Source: Parabacteroides massiliensis
Lineage (GTDB): Bacteria > Bacteroidota > Bacteroidia > Bacteroidales > Tannerellaceae
DNA: 64,000 nucleotides
Reading direction: 5' to 3'
NCBI RefSeq assembly: GCF_900155425.1
Contig: NZ_LT700191.1
Coordinates: 1,839,700-1,903,699, forward strand
This document shows positions 1-9,565 of the stretch, in pieces (the first letter of the stretch is position 1; each line of letters opens with the position of its first letter). Under the pieces are notes generated by a model. The model saw only the letters and a program-made list of their open reading frames with translations. It had not been told where the DNA came from and did no database searches. Position numbers and translations under genes: made by a program.

Positions 1-186
1 AAGTTCTTCTCCGGGCTGTATGGCTGCCTGGTCGATGCGGTCTGCACCGAAAATCTGGAAGCATACTTTCTTCGGATATTGATCATGTGTTTCCAGGACA
101 TATTCCTGCTTTTTCCACTCGTTTCCGTTTTTGCTGATACCGCCTTGAACCGGCAGTACTGCGATGATTCTTCCCGTAATTTCCAT
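1..186 (-). CDS. DUF3127 family protein (partial, 3' end outside window)
   Basis: The reading frame starts at an ATG whose complement is at 184-186 and runs off the left edge with 62 codons visible. The N-terminus (MEITGRIIAVLPVQGG, then a KKQEYVLET segment and a CFQIFGADRID segment) matches the small DUF3127 family common in Bacteroidetes. Members are about 120 aa and have an OB-fold-like, single-stranded-DNA-binding-like appearance. No function is shown here. The remaining half of the protein cannot be judged. Confidence 0.8.
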   Translation of the reverse strand, partial: MEITGRIIAVLPVQGGISKNGNEWKKQEYVLETHDQYPKKVCFQIFGADRIDQAAIQPGEEL

Positions 187-272
187 GTCTCTTGTTTTTA
201 TAAATTGAGTGCGAAGGTACGATTTTCCGGCGTAACAAGCTAATTCTTTAAAGCCGTTTTTGTATGCAGAAG

Positions 273-629
273 CTATTTGGACGCTTCTAAAGCATCGAAT
301 GCATCTTTCATGGCGAGCAGTTCTTCCTTGATCTGCTTCAACCTGTTTACGATCTCTTCATGGCGTATCGTCGTTTCCGGATTCTCTTTCAGCTTTTGCC
401 GGGCGCCAGCCAGTGTCATTCCCCTTTCTTTCACCAAGTGGTAGACCAGACGTATGGCGTCGATGTCTTCTTTCCGGTATGAGCGGGTCCCTTTGCCGGT
501 CTTGCGTGGGTTGATCTGGTCGAATTCTTTCTCCCAGAAACGCAGGGTAGACTCGTTGACGTCGAACATTTGTGCCACCTCGCTGATGGAGAAATAGAGC
601 TTTGGATTTTTATCTTTATTTAATGCCAT
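273..629 (-). CDS. MerR family transcriptional regulator
   Basis: A 118-aa protein starting MALNKDKNPKLYFSISEVAQ. Residues about 10-80 form a MerR-type winged helix-turn-helix: the ISEVAQMFDVNESTLRFWEKEF stretch is the HTH, followed by a wing with GTRSYRKEDIDAIRLV. The C-terminal 35 residues look like a coiled coil. There is no C-terminal ligand domain and no metal-binding Cys cluster, so its signal is unknown. A longer version would need a TTG start at 641; the ATG at 629 is preferred. It lies 15 bp downstream of the M23 peptidase gene on the same strand, so the two are probably co-transcribed, an arrangement common in Bacteroidales. Confidence 0.88.
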   Translation of the reverse strand: MALNKDKNPKLYFSISEVAQMFDVNESTLRFWEKEFDQINPRKTGKGTRSYRKEDIDAIRLVYHLVKERGMTLAGARQKLKENPETTIRHEEIVNRLKQIKEELLAMKDAFDALEASK

Positions 630-644
630 CGTATTAAACAATGT

Positions 645-1628
645 TTAATCCATAACCTGGCCGTGATTTTCCGCAATCTGTATCATACGGTCGTATTCTT
701 CCGGAGTCAGGTCCATATAGTAGTATTTGGACGGGTTGTCGTACTTGCCACGGACAATCACCTCGTAGTGCAGGTGCGGGCCGGTGGATTTTCCGGTGTT
801 GCCCACTTCCCCGATCACTTCTCCGCGCTTGACTTTCTGGCCGACGCGTGCGCGGTATTTGCTCATATGGCCGTAAAGTGTCTGGAAACCATGACCGTGG
901 TCGATCATCAGACAGTTTCCGTATCCTTGTTTCCATGCGGCAAAAGTGACGACTCCGTCGCCGGTGGCATAGATTTCCGTACCCACTTTGGCGGAAAAGT
1001 CCATACCGGAGTGGAAGCGGGGAGTACGGTAGATCGGGTCGATACGTACGCCATAGCCGGATGCCGTGCGTTTCAGGTCCTTATTGGCAATCGGCTGTAT
1101 GGCGGGGATGCATTTGCTTCGTTCTTCTTGGTTCTTGCCCAAGGTGATGAGTTCGTCCAGCGAGTTGGATTGGATATAGAGCTGTTTGCTCAGCATATCC
1201 ATCTTGCGGGTGGTCGAAACGACCAGCTCCGAATTGGACAGGCTCATCAGATGTTCATACCGGTTGGTCCCGCCGAAGCCGGATTTGCGGACGGATTCGG
1301 GGATCGATTCCGCCTGGAAGATTGCCCGGTACAGGTTTTCATCGCGTTGCTGTATGTCATCCAGGACTTCCAGCGCAGTGTTCAGGCGCAACGAAAGCAC
1401 TTCGTATTGCGTCTGCAACAGCTTGTTCTCTTTCTTTAAAAGCGATTCGACAGGCGAGTCGAACGTGCGTGAGAAGATAAAGAAAATACCTGCTCCGACC
1501 ACAATCCCGATGCTCAGGTGGCGGAGCACACCGAAGAAGCGGTCCTTGACGGAAGGGTAAACACGTTCGTAACTGAGCGTGTTTGGGTTATATAAGTAAT
1601 ATGTTTTTCTGTTTTTAAATAGTTTCAT
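645..1628 (-). CDS. M23 family metallopeptidase (LytM-type peptidoglycan endopeptidase)
   Basis: A 327-aa envelope protein that probably cuts peptidoglycan cross-bridges. Residues 37-53 form a single N-terminal membrane anchor after a basic segment, and residues 60-170 are largely helical and coiled-coil-like. The C-terminal third is a LytM/peptidase M23 domain. Its zinc ligands are visible: His206 and Asp210 in HSGMD, and His285/His287 in PHLHYE. All needed ligands are present, so it looks catalytically competent rather than a degenerate activator. The ATG at 1628 is chosen; the frame also has a TTG one codon upstream. It is followed 15 bp later by the MerR gene and is divergent from alaS. 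Confidence 0.9.
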   Translation of the reverse strand: MKLFKNRKTYYLYNPNTLSYERVYPSVKDRFFGVLRHLSIGIVVGAGIFFIFSRTFDSPVESLLKKENKLLQTQYEVLSLRLNTALEVLDDIQQRDENLYRAIFQAESIPESVRKSGFGGTNRYEHLMSLSNSELVVSTTRKMDMLSKQLYIQSNSLDELITLGKNQEERSKCIPAIQPIANKDLKRTASGYGVRIDPIYRTPRFHSGMDFSAKVGTEIYATGDGVVTFAAWKQGYGNCLMIDHGHGFQTLYGHMSKYRARVGQKVKRGEVIGEVGNTGKSTGPHLHYEVIVRGKYDNPSKYYYMDLTPEEYDRMIQIAENHGQVMD

Positions 1629-1673
1629 CAAATATTTTTTTGCTTGAATACGTGCAAAAATAATAATTTGCTG

Positions 1674-1681
1674 TACTTTTG
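1674..1681 (+). promoter_or_regulatory. -7 element of alaS promoter
   Basis: TACTTTTG fits the Bacteroidetes -7 consensus TAnnTTTG and lies 44 bp before the alaS ATG. No well-spaced TTG -33 element is seen. Confidence 0.6.
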
Positions 1682-1725
1682 CAAATTGTTTTTCAGAATA
1701 TTAACGAGACTATATAGAATAGATT

Positions 1726-4353
1726 ATGTTGACAGCAAAAGAAATCCGTGAATCATTTAAAGACTTCTTCGCTTCCAAGCAGCACCAGATTGTGCCTTCT
1801 GCTCCAATGGTTGTGAAGGGCGACCCTACATTGATGTTTACCAATGCAGGTATGAACCAGTTCAAAGATATAATCCTGGGAAACGTACCCCGTAAATATC
1901 CACGTGTCGCGGATTCACAAAAGTGTCTTCGTGTGAGTGGCAAACATAACGACCTGGAAGAGGTAGGACACGACACGTACCACCACACCATGTTTGAGAT
2001 GTTGGGAAACTGGTCGTTTGGTGACTATTTCAAACAGGAAGCGATCGGTTGGGCATGGGAATACTTGGTAGAAGTGCTGAAACTGAACCCCGACCGTTTG
2101 TATGCAACCGTGTTCGAAGGAAGTCCGGCCGAAGGCCTTTCTCGTGACGACGAGGCTGCCGGCTATTGGGAAAAGTTCCTGCCGAAAGCTCATATCATCA
2201 ATGGTAACAAACATGATAATTTCTGGGAGATGGGCGATACGGGTCCTTGCGGTCCTTGCTCCGAAATCCATATCGACCTCCGTTCGGAAGAAGAACGTGC
2301 CGCTATCCCCGGTCAGGAGATGGTGAATAAAGACCATCCGCAGGTGATTGAAATCTGGAACTTAGTGTTCATGCAATATAACCGCAAGGCCGACGGCTCG
2401 CTCGAACCGCTGCCAGCCCGTGTGATCGATACCGGTATGGGATTCGAACGTCTCTGCATGGCTTTGCAGGGTAAGACATCCAACTATGATACGGATGTTT
2501 TCCAGCCGATTATCAAAGTGATTGCCGATATGGCAGGAACTTCTTACGGCAAGGACAAACAGCAGGATGTGGCCATGCGCGTAATCGCCGACCATATCCG
2601 TACGATTGCTTTTGCGATCACGGACGGACAGCTGCCTTCCAATGCAAAGGCTGGCTATGTCATCCGCCGGATCCTGCGTCGCGCCGTCCGTTACGGCTAT
2701 ACGTTCCTGAATCGCAAGGAATCCTTTATGTATAAGCTGTTGCCCGTGTTGATCGAGACAATGGGAGATGCTTATCCCGAACTGATCGCGCAGAAGACGC
2801 TGATCGAAAAGGTGATCAAGGAAGAGGAAGAATCTTTCCTGCGTACGTTGGAAACCGGTATACGTTTGCTGGATAAGAAGATGGAAGAAACAAAGGCTGC
2901 CGGAAAGAACATGATCAGCGGCGTAGATGCCTTTACACTCTATGATACGTACGGATTCCCGTTGGATTTGACCGAGTTGATCCTTCGTGAAAACGGTATG
3001 GAAGCCAACATCGACGAATTTAACGTCGAGATGCAGAAGCAGAAAGACCGTGCCCGCAACGCTGCCGCTATCGAAACCGGCGACTGGGTGGTGCTGAAGG
3101 AAGGCGGATCGAACTTCGTTGGTTACGACTTGTTCGAATGTGATGCCGAAATCCTGCGTTACCGCCAGATCAAGCAGAAGAATAAGGTATTATATCAGAT
3201 CGTCCTGGACCAGACTCCGTTCTATGCAGAGATGGGCGGACAGGTCGGCGATACCGGCTGGTTGATTGCCGACGACGAGACGGTCGATGTGATCGATACG
3301 AAACGCGAAAACAACCTTCCTGTCCATCTGGTAACTAAATTGCCGAAAGATGTGACGGCGACTTTCACTGCCAAGATCAACGAGAAGAAGCGCATCCAGT
3401 GTGAATGCAACCACTCTGCCACTCACCTGTTGCACGAGGCGTTGCGTGAGGTTTTAGGAACACATGTCGAGCAGAAAGGTTCTTATGTATCTCCCGACTC
3501 TCTGCGTTTTGACTTCTCCCATTTCCAGAAAGTGACGGACGAGGAAATCCGTAAGGTGGAAAAGCTGGTGAGCGAAAAGATCCGTGCCAACTATCCGTTG
3601 GAAGAACATCGCAATATGCCGATCGCCGAAGCGAAAGCATTGGGTGCTATGGCTCTGTTCGGTGAAAAATATGGTGATGAAGTCCGTGTGGTCAAATATG
3701 GCAACTCTATCGAGTTGTGCGGTGGTACGCATATCCCAGCAACCGGCATGATCGGTTCCCTGCGTGTGGTTGGCGAAAGTTCTATCGCGGCAGGTGTGCG
3801 CCGTATTGAAGCGGTAACGGCCGAAGCGGCTGAAAACTACACCTTCATGTTGCAAGATTCTTTGCGTGAACTGCGTGCGATGTTCAATAATGTGCCGAAT
3901 CTGTCTCAAACCATCAAGAAGGCTATCGAAGAGAATGCCGAACTGAAAAAGCAGGTAGGCGATTATCTGAAAGAAAAAGTCCAGCAGTTGAAAAAAGAGT
4001 TGATTGCTAAAGCTGTTGAGCGTAACGGGGTGAAAGTTATTGTGTTCCGTGGTGAAGCCAATGTTGATGCAATCAAGGATTTGGCTTTCCAGATCAAAGG
4101 CGAAAGCAATACGGACGAAAAGGTCTTCTTTGTGGCAGGAATCAAAGACGGAGAGAAGTGTGCATTGATGGTCATGCTGAGCGAACCGTTGGTAGCCGAA
4201 GGTTTGAATGCCGGCAAACTGGTGAAAGAAGCCGCCAAACTGATACAAGGTGGCGGAGGCGGGCAGCCTCATTTTGCAACAGCCGGTGGTAAGAATGTGG
4301 CCGGACTGGGCGAAGCCGTCGAACATATCTTGGACGCGGCCGGCCTGAAATAA
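1726..4353 (+). CDS. alaS: Alanine-tRNA ligase
   Basis: An 875-aa cytoplasmic enzyme that charges tRNA-Ala with alanine and clears mischarged Ser/Gly. The class II catalytic core occupies about residues 1-240, with [18 protein letters not shown] near residue 86. The editing domain near residues 560-680 carries [13 protein letters not shown] and, further on, the CGGTH zinc motif. The C-terminal C-Ala domain ends in the Gly-rich [14 protein letters not shown] segment. Length matches the family (about 870-880 aa). It is single copy here and faces away from the M23 gene. A hairpin with a T-run follows the stop codon. Confidence 0.98.
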   Translation: MLTAKEIRESFKDFFASKQHQIVPSAPMVVKGDPTLMFTNAGMNQFKDIILGNVPRKYPRVADSQKCLRVSGKHNDLEEVGHDTYHHTMFEMLGNWSFGDYFKQEAIGWAWEYLVEVLKLNPDRLYATVFEGSPAEGLSRDDEAAGYWEKFLPKAHIINGNKHDNFWEMGDTGPCGPCSEIHIDLRSEEERAAIPGQEMVNKDHPQVIEIWNLVFMQYNRKADGSLEPLPARVIDTGMGFERLCMALQGKTSNYDTDVFQPIIKVIADMAGTSYGKDKQQDVAMRVIADHIRTIAFAITDGQLPSNAKAGYVIRRILRRAVRYGYTFLNRKESFMYKLLPVLIETMGDAYPELIAQKTLIEKVIKEEEESFLRTLETGIRLLDKKMEETKAAGKNMISGVDAFTLYDTYGFPLDLTELILRENGMEANIDEFNVEMQKQKDRARNAAAIETGDWVVLKEGGSNFVGYDLFECDAEILRYRQIKQKNKVLYQIVLDQTPFYAEMGGQVGDTGWLIADDETVDVIDTKRENNLPVHLVTKLPKDVTATFTAKINEKKRIQCECNHSATHLLHEALREVLGTHVEQKGSYVSPDSLRFDFSHFQKVTDEEIRKVEKLVSEKIRANYPLEEHRNMPIAEAKALGAMALFGEKYGDEVRVVKYGNSIELCGGTHIPATGMIGSLRVVGESSIAAGVRRIEAVTAEAAENYTFMLQDSLRELRAMFNNVPNLSQTIKKAIEENAELKKQVGDYLKEKVQQLKKELIAKAVERNGVKVIVFRGEANVDAIKDLAFQIKGESNTDEKVFFVAGIKDGEKCALMVMLSEPLVAEGLNAGKLVKEAAKLIQGGGGGQPHFATAGGKNVAGLGEAVEHILDAAGLK

Positions 4354-4366
4354 GAAAAAAGAGATG

Positions 4367-4409
4367 TTTCCCCTGCATGAGATGATTGTCCCTGCAGGGG
4401 AAATTTTTT
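4367..4409 (+). terminator. Rho-independent terminator after alaS
   Basis: The arms TTTCCCCTGCA (4367-4377) and TGCAGGGGAAA (4393-4403) are perfect complements with a 15-nt loop. A T-run at 4404-4409 follows. Confidence 0.85.
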
Positions 4410-4419
4410 CCCCCCTGTT

Positions 4420-4449
4420 TTGATAATCGGATAACATATAATACCTTTG
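4420..4449 (+). promoter_or_regulatory. aroB promoter (TTG-N19-TACCTTTG)
   Basis: TTG at 4420-4422, a 19-bp spacer and TACCTTTG at 4442-4449 match the Bacteroidetes -33/-7 layout. The ATG follows 29 bp later, which supports the internal start at 4479 over an earlier in-frame ATG. Confidence 0.75.
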
Positions 4450-4478
4450 TCGTAAAGATTATAATAAAAAAGGACATT

Positions 4479-5543
4479 ATGGCCGCTCAAAAAGTAGTAA
4501 TCAGCAAGGATCTCAAAGCCGATTTGCAGGCGTTCTTTGCTTCACTGAGTTATGATAAACTCTTTATCCTGACCGATACGAATACGCAAGAAAAATGTTA
4601 CCCGCTGATAAAAGATATTCCTGCCTTGCAGAATGCCCCGGTCATTACGGTACAGGCGGGCGATACGCATAAAAACATCGAACAGGTCGCTTCTATCTGG
4701 TCTCACCTGTCGAATGAAGGAGCTTCCCGCAACTCGCTTTTAGTCAATCTGGGTGGTGGCATGATTACCGATATGGGAGGCTTTGCAGGCGCGACTTTCA
4801 AGCGTGGGCTGCGGACCGTCAATATCCCGACTACCCTGATGGCCTCCGTCGATGCGGCTGTAGGAGGAAAGACCGGAGTAAACTTCAACGGTTTGAAGAA
4901 CGAGATCGGTTCTTTCTATCCCCCCGAATGTGTCTTTATCGATTGTGAGTTCCTGCGTACGCTCGATCGCGACAACTTGCTTTCCGGTTATGCCGAAATG
5001 ATCAAGCATGCGCTTATCAGTTCAATGGATATTTATACTTCCGTCCTGTTGTTCGATCTTGATGCGAAAATCGATTATGCTTTTCTGAACAAGATGGTCG
5101 CCCAGTCGGTAGCCGTAAAAGAACGTATCGTGGAGGAAGACCCGAAAGAACATGGCATCCGTAAGGCGTTGAACTTCGGCCATACGATTGGCCATGCCTA
5201 CGAAAGCCTGTCCTTTAAGAAGAACCGCCCTTTGCTGCATGGTCATGCCGTTGCCGCCGGTATTGTCAGCGAATTGTATCTGTCTCATAAGGTATGCGAT
5301 TTTCCGATGGATAAACTGAGCCAGGTCGTTTATTATTTGAAGGAGTATTATCCGGCTTTCGTGTTCGATTGCAAGGATTATGATACCTTATACGAGTTGA
5401 TGACACACGATAAGAAGAATGAAGCGGGAATCATTAACTTTACTCTGCTTTCTCAAGTAGGCGATGTCCGGATTAATCAGCAGGTGAGCAAAGAGAAAAT
5501 CCTCGAATCTCTGGATTTTTATCGTGAAAGCTTTGGAATATAA
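4479..5543 (+). CDS. aroB: 3-dehydroquinate synthase
   Basis: A 354-aa NAD-dependent, metal-dependent cytoplasmic enzyme converting DAHP to 3-dehydroquinate, step two of the shikimate pathway. The sequence shows the Gly-rich NLGGGMITDMGGFAGATFKRG nucleotide-binding region, VDAAVGGKTGVNF, and metal-binding residues in GYAEMIKHALI and NFGHTIGHAYE. The frame is open further upstream (from 4386), but that segment overlaps the alaS terminator and the promoter at 4420-4449. MAAQKVVISKDL is therefore taken as the true N-terminus, which gives the usual family length. The tRNA-Pro promoter overlaps its last codons. Confidence 0.97.
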   Translation: MAAQKVVISKDLKADLQAFFASLSYDKLFILTDTNTQEKCYPLIKDIPALQNAPVITVQAGDTHKNIEQVASIWSHLSNEGASRNSLLVNLGGGMITDMGGFAGATFKRGLRTVNIPTTLMASVDAAVGGKTGVNFNGLKNEIGSFYPPECVFIDCEFLRTLDRDNLLSGYAEMIKHALISSMDIYTSVLLFDLDAKIDYAFLNKMVAQSVAVKERIVEEDPKEHGIRKALNFGHTIGHAYESLSFKKNRPLLHGHAVAAGIVSELYLSHKVCDFPMDKLSQVVYYLKEYYPAFVFDCKDYDTLYELMTHDKKNEAGIINFTLLSQVGDVRINQQVSKEKILESLDFYRESFGI

Positions 5544-5562
5544 CGAAAACTTTTTACCTTTG
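5533..5562 (+). promoter_or_regulatory. tRNA-Pro promoter
   Basis: TTG at 5533-5535, a 19-bp spacer and TACCTTTG at 5555-5562 lie just ahead of the tRNA. The -33 part lies inside the aroB 3' end. Confidence 0.75.
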
Positions 5563-5579
5563 CAGCCGTAAAACAAAAG

Positions 5580-5654
5580 CGGGGTGTAGCTCAGCCCGGT
5601 TAGAGTACGCGTCTGGGGGGCGTGTGGTCGGAAGTTCGAATCTTCTCACCCCGA
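5580..5654 (+). tRNA. tRNA-Pro (anticodon GGG)
   Basis: A 75-nt cloverleaf can be drawn. The acceptor arms CGGGGTG/CACCCCG pair fully and the D stem is GCTC/GAGT. The anticodon stem CGCGT/GCGTG encloses the loop CTGGGGG, which puts GGG at positions 34-36. The T arm is GGAAG-TTCGAAT-CTTCT. The discriminator base is A and CCA is not encoded. The GGG anticodon reads CCC/CCU proline codons. Confidence 0.95.
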
Positions 5655-5670
5655 CAATAGCTGAGCAAAT

Positions 5671-5708
5671 AAAAAAGAGGCTTACTTGTAAAAGTAAGCC
5701 TCTTTTTT
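5671..5708. terminator. Bidirectional terminator between tRNA-Pro and HU-like gene
   Basis: A perfect 17-bp inverted repeat (5671-5687 and 5692-5708, core GAGGCTTACTT) with a 4-nt loop and A/T-rich ends gives a T-run on both strands. It suits the converging tRNA and HU-like gene. Confidence 0.88.
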
Positions 5709-5714
5709 ATTTCT

Positions 5715-5990
5715 TTATTTGTTTACCTCCTCCAGCAGGTGGGGAGCGCATTTGAAATGAATGATGGTTCTGGGAGGCAGTTGTACGGTTGTCCCGTTTT
5801 TCAGGTTACGTGCAGGACGGCTGGATTGAAAACGGGGTTTGAATGAGCCGAAACCATGCAGGCAGATTCTTTGACCTTCTTTGATCTCCTGGACAATTAG
5901 CTTTTGCATTTCATCGATTGTCCGTTTGACATCCTTTTTGTCTAATCCTGTTCTCTTGGACAGGATGTCGATAAATTGACTTCTGTTCAT
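5715..5990 (-). CDS. HU/IHF family DNA-binding protein
   Basis: A 91-aa nucleoid protein of the HU/IHF family (usual size 90-99 aa). The N-terminal helices contain MNRSQFIDILSKRTGL, and the core has the signature LHGFGSFKPRFQSSRPARN, where the Phe/Arg-rich segment leads into the DNA-wrapping beta arm. The last helix is short. It is likely a dimeric minor-groove binder that bends DNA. It is a single gene with its own ATG at 5990 and ends at the shared hairpin. HU and IHF cannot be told apart from the sequence alone. Confidence 0.92.
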   Translation of the reverse strand: MNRSQFIDILSKRTGLDKKDVKRTIDEMQKLIVQEIKEGQRICLHGFGSFKPRFQSSRPARNLKNGTTVQLPPRTIIHFKCAPHLLEEVNK

Positions 5991-6228
5991 GTTTATATTA
6001 TATCGCTAATAATTTCACCCATGCCTTTAACCGGAAAGGTCGCTTTTTGTTTAAGGATAAATTCTAAAGAATTTTAATGTGGATCGTATCATTAAAGGGA
6101 AAAGATTTCTCTAAAAATCCGGGAGAAGGTATGGCTGTTAAGGAATCGGGCTAAAAGGAAAAAACATAAGAACCGTAACAATAGTTATGGCCATTATGTT
6201 TTTTTACAATATACAGAAACTAAGGTTT

Positions 6229-6618
6229 TCACCAGGTGATTTGTGGCAAAAATTTAGAAATGGTTCTTTTCAGTTCGACAATATTGATGGGTTTGGTGAT
6301 AAATCCGTTGCTACCAGCGGCACGGGCAGCTTCCATATCGTTCTCGAAAGCGTAAGCAGACTGCATGATAACGGGTATTTGTGAGTTTTTCTTTCTGATT
6401 TCTTTCAGAGCATCGATCCCATTCATTTCCGGCATTTTTATATCCAGTAAAATCATGTCCGCCCCTTTTTCTTCAAAAATCCTCAATAGTTCCAAGCCTG
6501 TTCTGGCTTGCAGCACATTACAGTGTCTTTTTAGAATGGTTTTTAATAGCAGGAAATTGCTTTCCTCGTCTTCTGCGACCAGAATAGTTACATTGTAGTT
6601 GTCTTCGTTCGTCCCCAT
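6229..6618 (-). CDS. Single-domain response regulator (CheY-like receiver)
   Basis: A 129-aa stand-alone receiver domain with no output domain. The phosphorylation residues are intact: acidic pocket Glu16/Asp17, phospho-acceptor Asp59 in MILLDIKMPEMNG, Ser87 in MQSAYAF and Lys109 in FITKPI. No histidine kinase gene is adjacent, so it is an orphan that probably relays phosphate within a phosphorelay or binds a partner. The ATG at 6618 is used; an upstream TTG at 6642 is less likely. The 287 bp between this gene and the next (6619-6905) hold no gene I can support. Confidence 0.88.
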   Translation of the reverse strand: MGTNEDNYNVTILVAEDEESNFLLLKTILKRHCNVLQARTGLELLRIFEEKGADMILLDIKMPEMNGIDALKEIRKKNSQIPVIMQSAYAFENDMEAARAAGSNGFITKPINIVELKRTISKFLPQITW

Positions 6619-6905
6619 ATTTTTTATATTTGCTATGAACAAATTTCAGTATTAATTTTCACATGAGCAAATAGATTTGGACTTATTCTCTATTTTATGG
6701 ATCGATTGTTCTTGTTCGCCATTGAATATCGTGAAGCCGGGATCGGATTCATTTTTCCTGTTTGTTGAAAATAAAAGGTCCGAAAGGTTGAAAGATCCGA
6801 GGATGTTTGTATATTTAGTGCGTTAAACGAAACGGAGAGATTGAACTTGCCGTTTTCGGGAATGGTTATTAACGAAAAACATGTATAACTTTAAAATCAA
6901 ACATC

Positions 6906-7169
6906 ATGGGAAAGAGTCAATTAATTCACAACAATGAATTTCATTTGATTAGTAAAGCTGAAATTCGCAAAGCTACAGGCAAATTGGTAGAATCATTGAA
7001 TCTGGCTGCTGGTTCTACGGACGGATTCGATATTTATAAAGTTGTGGACGCCTATTTTACCGACTTGGACAAACGTCATGAGATAAACGCTTTGTTGGGC
7101 ATTGGTGAAAGTTGTAACTATTACGGTGAACAGGAACGGGTAGAAGAAGAGATCAAGGAGGTGGACTAA
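6906..7169 (+). CDS. Small conserved hypothetical protein
   Basis: An 87-aa soluble, acidic protein starting MGKSQLIHNNEFHLISKAEI. It has no signal peptide, membrane segment or motif I recognise. It is predicted to be mostly helical, and the C-terminus is Glu-rich. It stands alone between divergent and convergent neighbours and ends at a strong hairpin shared with rpsA. A near-consensus -7 (TAACTTTA at 6886-6893) lies shortly upstream. The function is unknown. Confidence 0.7.
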   Translation: MGKSQLIHNNEFHLISKAEIRKATGKLVESLNLAAGSTDGFDIYKVVDAYFTDLDKRHEINALLGIGESCNYYGEQERVEEEIKEVD

Positions 7170-7203
7170 GAGAACTCTCTCCATTCTTTTTTTCAAGCAA
7201 TAA

Positions 7204-7235
7204 AAAAGGAGATATCCGTGTGGACATCTCCTTTT
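7204..7235. terminator. Bidirectional terminator between small ORF and rpsA
   Basis: The arms 7204-7217 (AAAAGGAGATATCC) and 7222-7235 (GGACATCTCCTTTT) pair across a 4-nt loop with one weak position. The A/T ends give T-runs for both converging genes. Confidence 0.85.
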
Positions 7236-7258
7236 CTTTTTATCTGAAAAGGCGGTAA

Positions 7259-9052
7259 TTATTTACCGGCCAATTTTTCTTTCAGAGCAGCGAGTTCTTC
7301 AATGTCACCCAGTGTAGTCTTTTCAACCGGACCGGTTACCATTGCAGATTCTTCTTCTTTCTTGCCACCGCGTTTTGCAGATGATTTCTTTTCACCGGCT
7401 TCTTTCTTAGCGCCTTTCTGTTCATCTTCGAAGATACGGCTGTGAGAAAGGATGATTCTCTTAGCTTCCTTGTTGAATTCGATCACTTTGAACGGCAGTT
7501 TTTCGTCTACCTGAGCCTGTGAACCGTCTTCTTTTACCAGATGTTTCGGAGTTGCGAAACCTTCTACGCCGTAAGGCAGAGAGATTACAGCGCCCTTATC
7601 CAGCACTTCGATGATTGTTCCTTCGTGGATAGAACCTACAGTGAAGATTGTTTCGAATACATCCCAAGGATTTTCTTCCAGCTGTTTGTGGCCTAAGCTC
7701 AAACGGCGGTTTTCTTTGTCGATTTCCAGAACCTGAACTTCGATTTCAGCACCGATCTGAGTGAATTCCGACGGGTGTTTGATTTTCTTTGTCCAAGACA
7801 GGTCAGAGATGTGGATCAAACCGTCTACGCCTTCTTCAATTTCTACGAATACGCCGAAGTTAGTGAAGTTACGAACTTTAGCCATGTGGCGAGAACCTAC
7901 CGGGAAGCGAGATTCGATATCTTCCCATGGGTCGGCTTTCAGCTGTTTGATACCTAAAGACATCTTACGTTCGTCGCGGTCCAGAGTCAGGATGACAGCT
8001 TCGATTTCGTCGCCTACCTTCATGAAGTCCTGAGCAGAACGCAAGTGCTGTGTCCAAGACATTTCAGAAACGTGGATCAGACCTTCTACGCCCGGAGCGA
8101 TTTCGATGAATGCACCGTAGTCAGCCATAACGACAACTTTACCTTTTACTTTGTCACCGACTTTCAGGTTCGGATCCAAAGCATCCCAAGGATGCGGAGT
8201 CAGCTGCTTCAAGCCGAGAGCGATACGTTTCTTTTCATCGTCGAAGTCAAGGATAACCACGTTGATCTTCTGATCCAGCTGAACGATTTCTTCCGGATGA
8301 GAAACGCGGCCCCAAGACAGGTCTGTGATGTGGATCAAACCGTCTACGCCACCCAGGTCGATGAATACACCGTAAGAGGTGATGTTCTTAACCGTACCTT
8401 CCAGTACCTGGCCTTTTTCAAGTTTGGAGATGATGTCTTTCTTCTGCTGTTCGAGTTCAGCTTCGATAAGAGCTTTATGAGATACAACAACGTTCTTGAA
8501 TTCCTGGTTGATCTTAACGATCTTGAATTCCATTGTTTTACCTACAAATACATCGTAGTCGCGGATCGGTTTTACGTCGATCTGAGAACCCGGCAAGAAT
8601 GCTTCGATGCCGAATACGTCAACGATCATACCGCCCTTAGTACGACATTTAATGTAACCTTTGATGATTTCGTCTTTTTCAAGAGCTTCGTTAACACGAT
8701 CCCAAGAACGTGTAGCGCGTGCTTTCTTGTGAGACAGGATCAACTGTCCTTTTTTGTCTTCCTGGTTTTCGATGTAAACTTCTACTTCGTCACCAATTTT
8801 CAGATCCGGGTTGTAACGGAATTCCGCCATAGACACAACGCCATCTGATTTGAAACCGATGTTTACTACAACTTCACGTTTGTTCATTGCAGTTACAGTT
8901 CCCATAACGACTTCTTTGTCCTTTACTGTGTTCAAAGTCTCGTCATACGTTTTTACAAGATCGTCCTTGCTTACCTGACCGTAAGAATCGCCCTTTTCAA
9001 GAGCATCCCAGTTGAAATCTTCAATGGGCTGAATGTTCTTTAAATTTTCCAT
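7259..9052 (-). CDS. rpsA: 30S ribosomal protein S1
   Basis: A 597-aa ribosomal protein that holds mRNA on the small subunit, important in Bacteroidetes where Shine-Dalgarno sites are weak. It is built of consecutive S1/OB-fold RNA-binding repeats. Typical repeat ends (VEGLIHVSEMSW, VDGLIHISDLSW, VDGLIHITDLSWG) are each followed by a KKRIALGLKQL-like strand. About six repeats span residues 50-545. The C-terminus is a Lys/Glu-rich tail with KKSSAKRGGKKEEE. The gene is flanked by a consensus promoter and a shared terminator. Confidence 0.97.
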   Translation of the reverse strand: MENLKNIQPIEDFNWDALEKGDSYGQVSKDDLVKTYDETLNTVKDKEVVMGTVTAMNKREVVVNIGFKSDGVVSMAEFRYNPDLKIGDEVEVYIENQEDKKGQLILSHKKARATRSWDRVNEALEKDEIIKGYIKCRTKGGMIVDVFGIEAFLPGSQIDVKPIRDYDVFVGKTMEFKIVKINQEFKNVVVSHKALIEAELEQQKKDIISKLEKGQVLEGTVKNITSYGVFIDLGGVDGLIHITDLSWGRVSHPEEIVQLDQKINVVILDFDDEKKRIALGLKQLTPHPWDALDPNLKVGDKVKGKVVVMADYGAFIEIAPGVEGLIHVSEMSWTQHLRSAQDFMKVGDEIEAVILTLDRDERKMSLGIKQLKADPWEDIESRFPVGSRHMAKVRNFTNFGVFVEIEEGVDGLIHISDLSWTKKIKHPSEFTQIGAEIEVQVLEIDKENRRLSLGHKQLEENPWDVFETIFTVGSIHEGTIIEVLDKGAVISLPYGVEGFATPKHLVKEDGSQAQVDEKLPFKVIEFNKEAKRIILSHSRIFEDEQKGAKKEAGEKKSSAKRGGKKEEESAMVTGPVEKTTLGDIEELAALKEKLAGK

Positions 9053-9127
9053 TCTCTAATTGTTAATACTTAAGTTTGCTTTAATTAGTAAGTTAGACAT
9101 TATGTTGTCATCTCTCAAAAATCGGGG

Positions 9128-9156
9128 CAAAGGTAATGCTTTTTTCTGACTTACAA
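9128..9156 (-). promoter_or_regulatory. rpsA promoter
   Basis: On the minus strand, TACCTTTG (complement of 9128-9135) lies 18 bp from a TTG (complement of 9154-9156). It lies about 75 bp upstream of the rpsA ATG. Confidence 0.7.
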
Positions 9157-9204
9157 GACTTTTTATATGGAAAAAACAATCTTTGGGGCTTGTAATACCG
9201 CGAC

Positions 9205-9564
9205 TTACATCTTTTCTTTCTGAGACGTTTGCCTCCTTTTGAATATTTGCCTGAACTTGTAATCGGCCCCTAACAGGATGAGGGCAAGTATCCCGATGTG
9301 GGCATAGAAAGGCAGCATGCTCATGTCGGGTATCTGTACGGATATTTTTGGGAGGCCCATATAAAGGAACGAGGCGGCCGCAAGGCCGATCATAAGCAGC
9401 GAGGCGGTGATGACGGCAATCCATCCCCAACGTTCGCCCAGTTTGCGTCGACGTTCGGCTTCGGCCATGATCTGCCTCATCACGTTGGCACGGAACGAAG
9501 CGGGAAGCTCCTCTTCCGGCATCCGGCTAAACAGGTCTTTCAATATATCGTTCTTCTCGGTCAT
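9205..9564 (-). CDS. Small membrane protein paired with ECF sigma factor (putative anti-sigma)
   Basis: A 119-aa protein starting MTEKNDILKDLFSRMPEEEL. It has a charged, helical cytoplasmic N-terminus (residues 1-44) and two hydrophobic segments at about 46-68 and 84-100. Its start lies 1 bp after the stop codon of the sigma factor gene, so the two are translationally linked. This position and the topology (cytoplasmic helical domain plus membrane anchor) suggest an anti-sigma factor. No zinc-binding HxxxCxxC motif is present, so the role is inferred from context only. Confidence 0.72.
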   Translation of the reverse strand: MTEKNDILKDLFSRMPEEELPASFRANVMRQIMAEAERRRKLGERWGWIAVITASLLMIGLAAASFLYMGLPKISVQIPDMSMLPFYAHIGILALILLGADYKFRQIFKRRQTSQKEKM

Positions 9565-9565
9565 T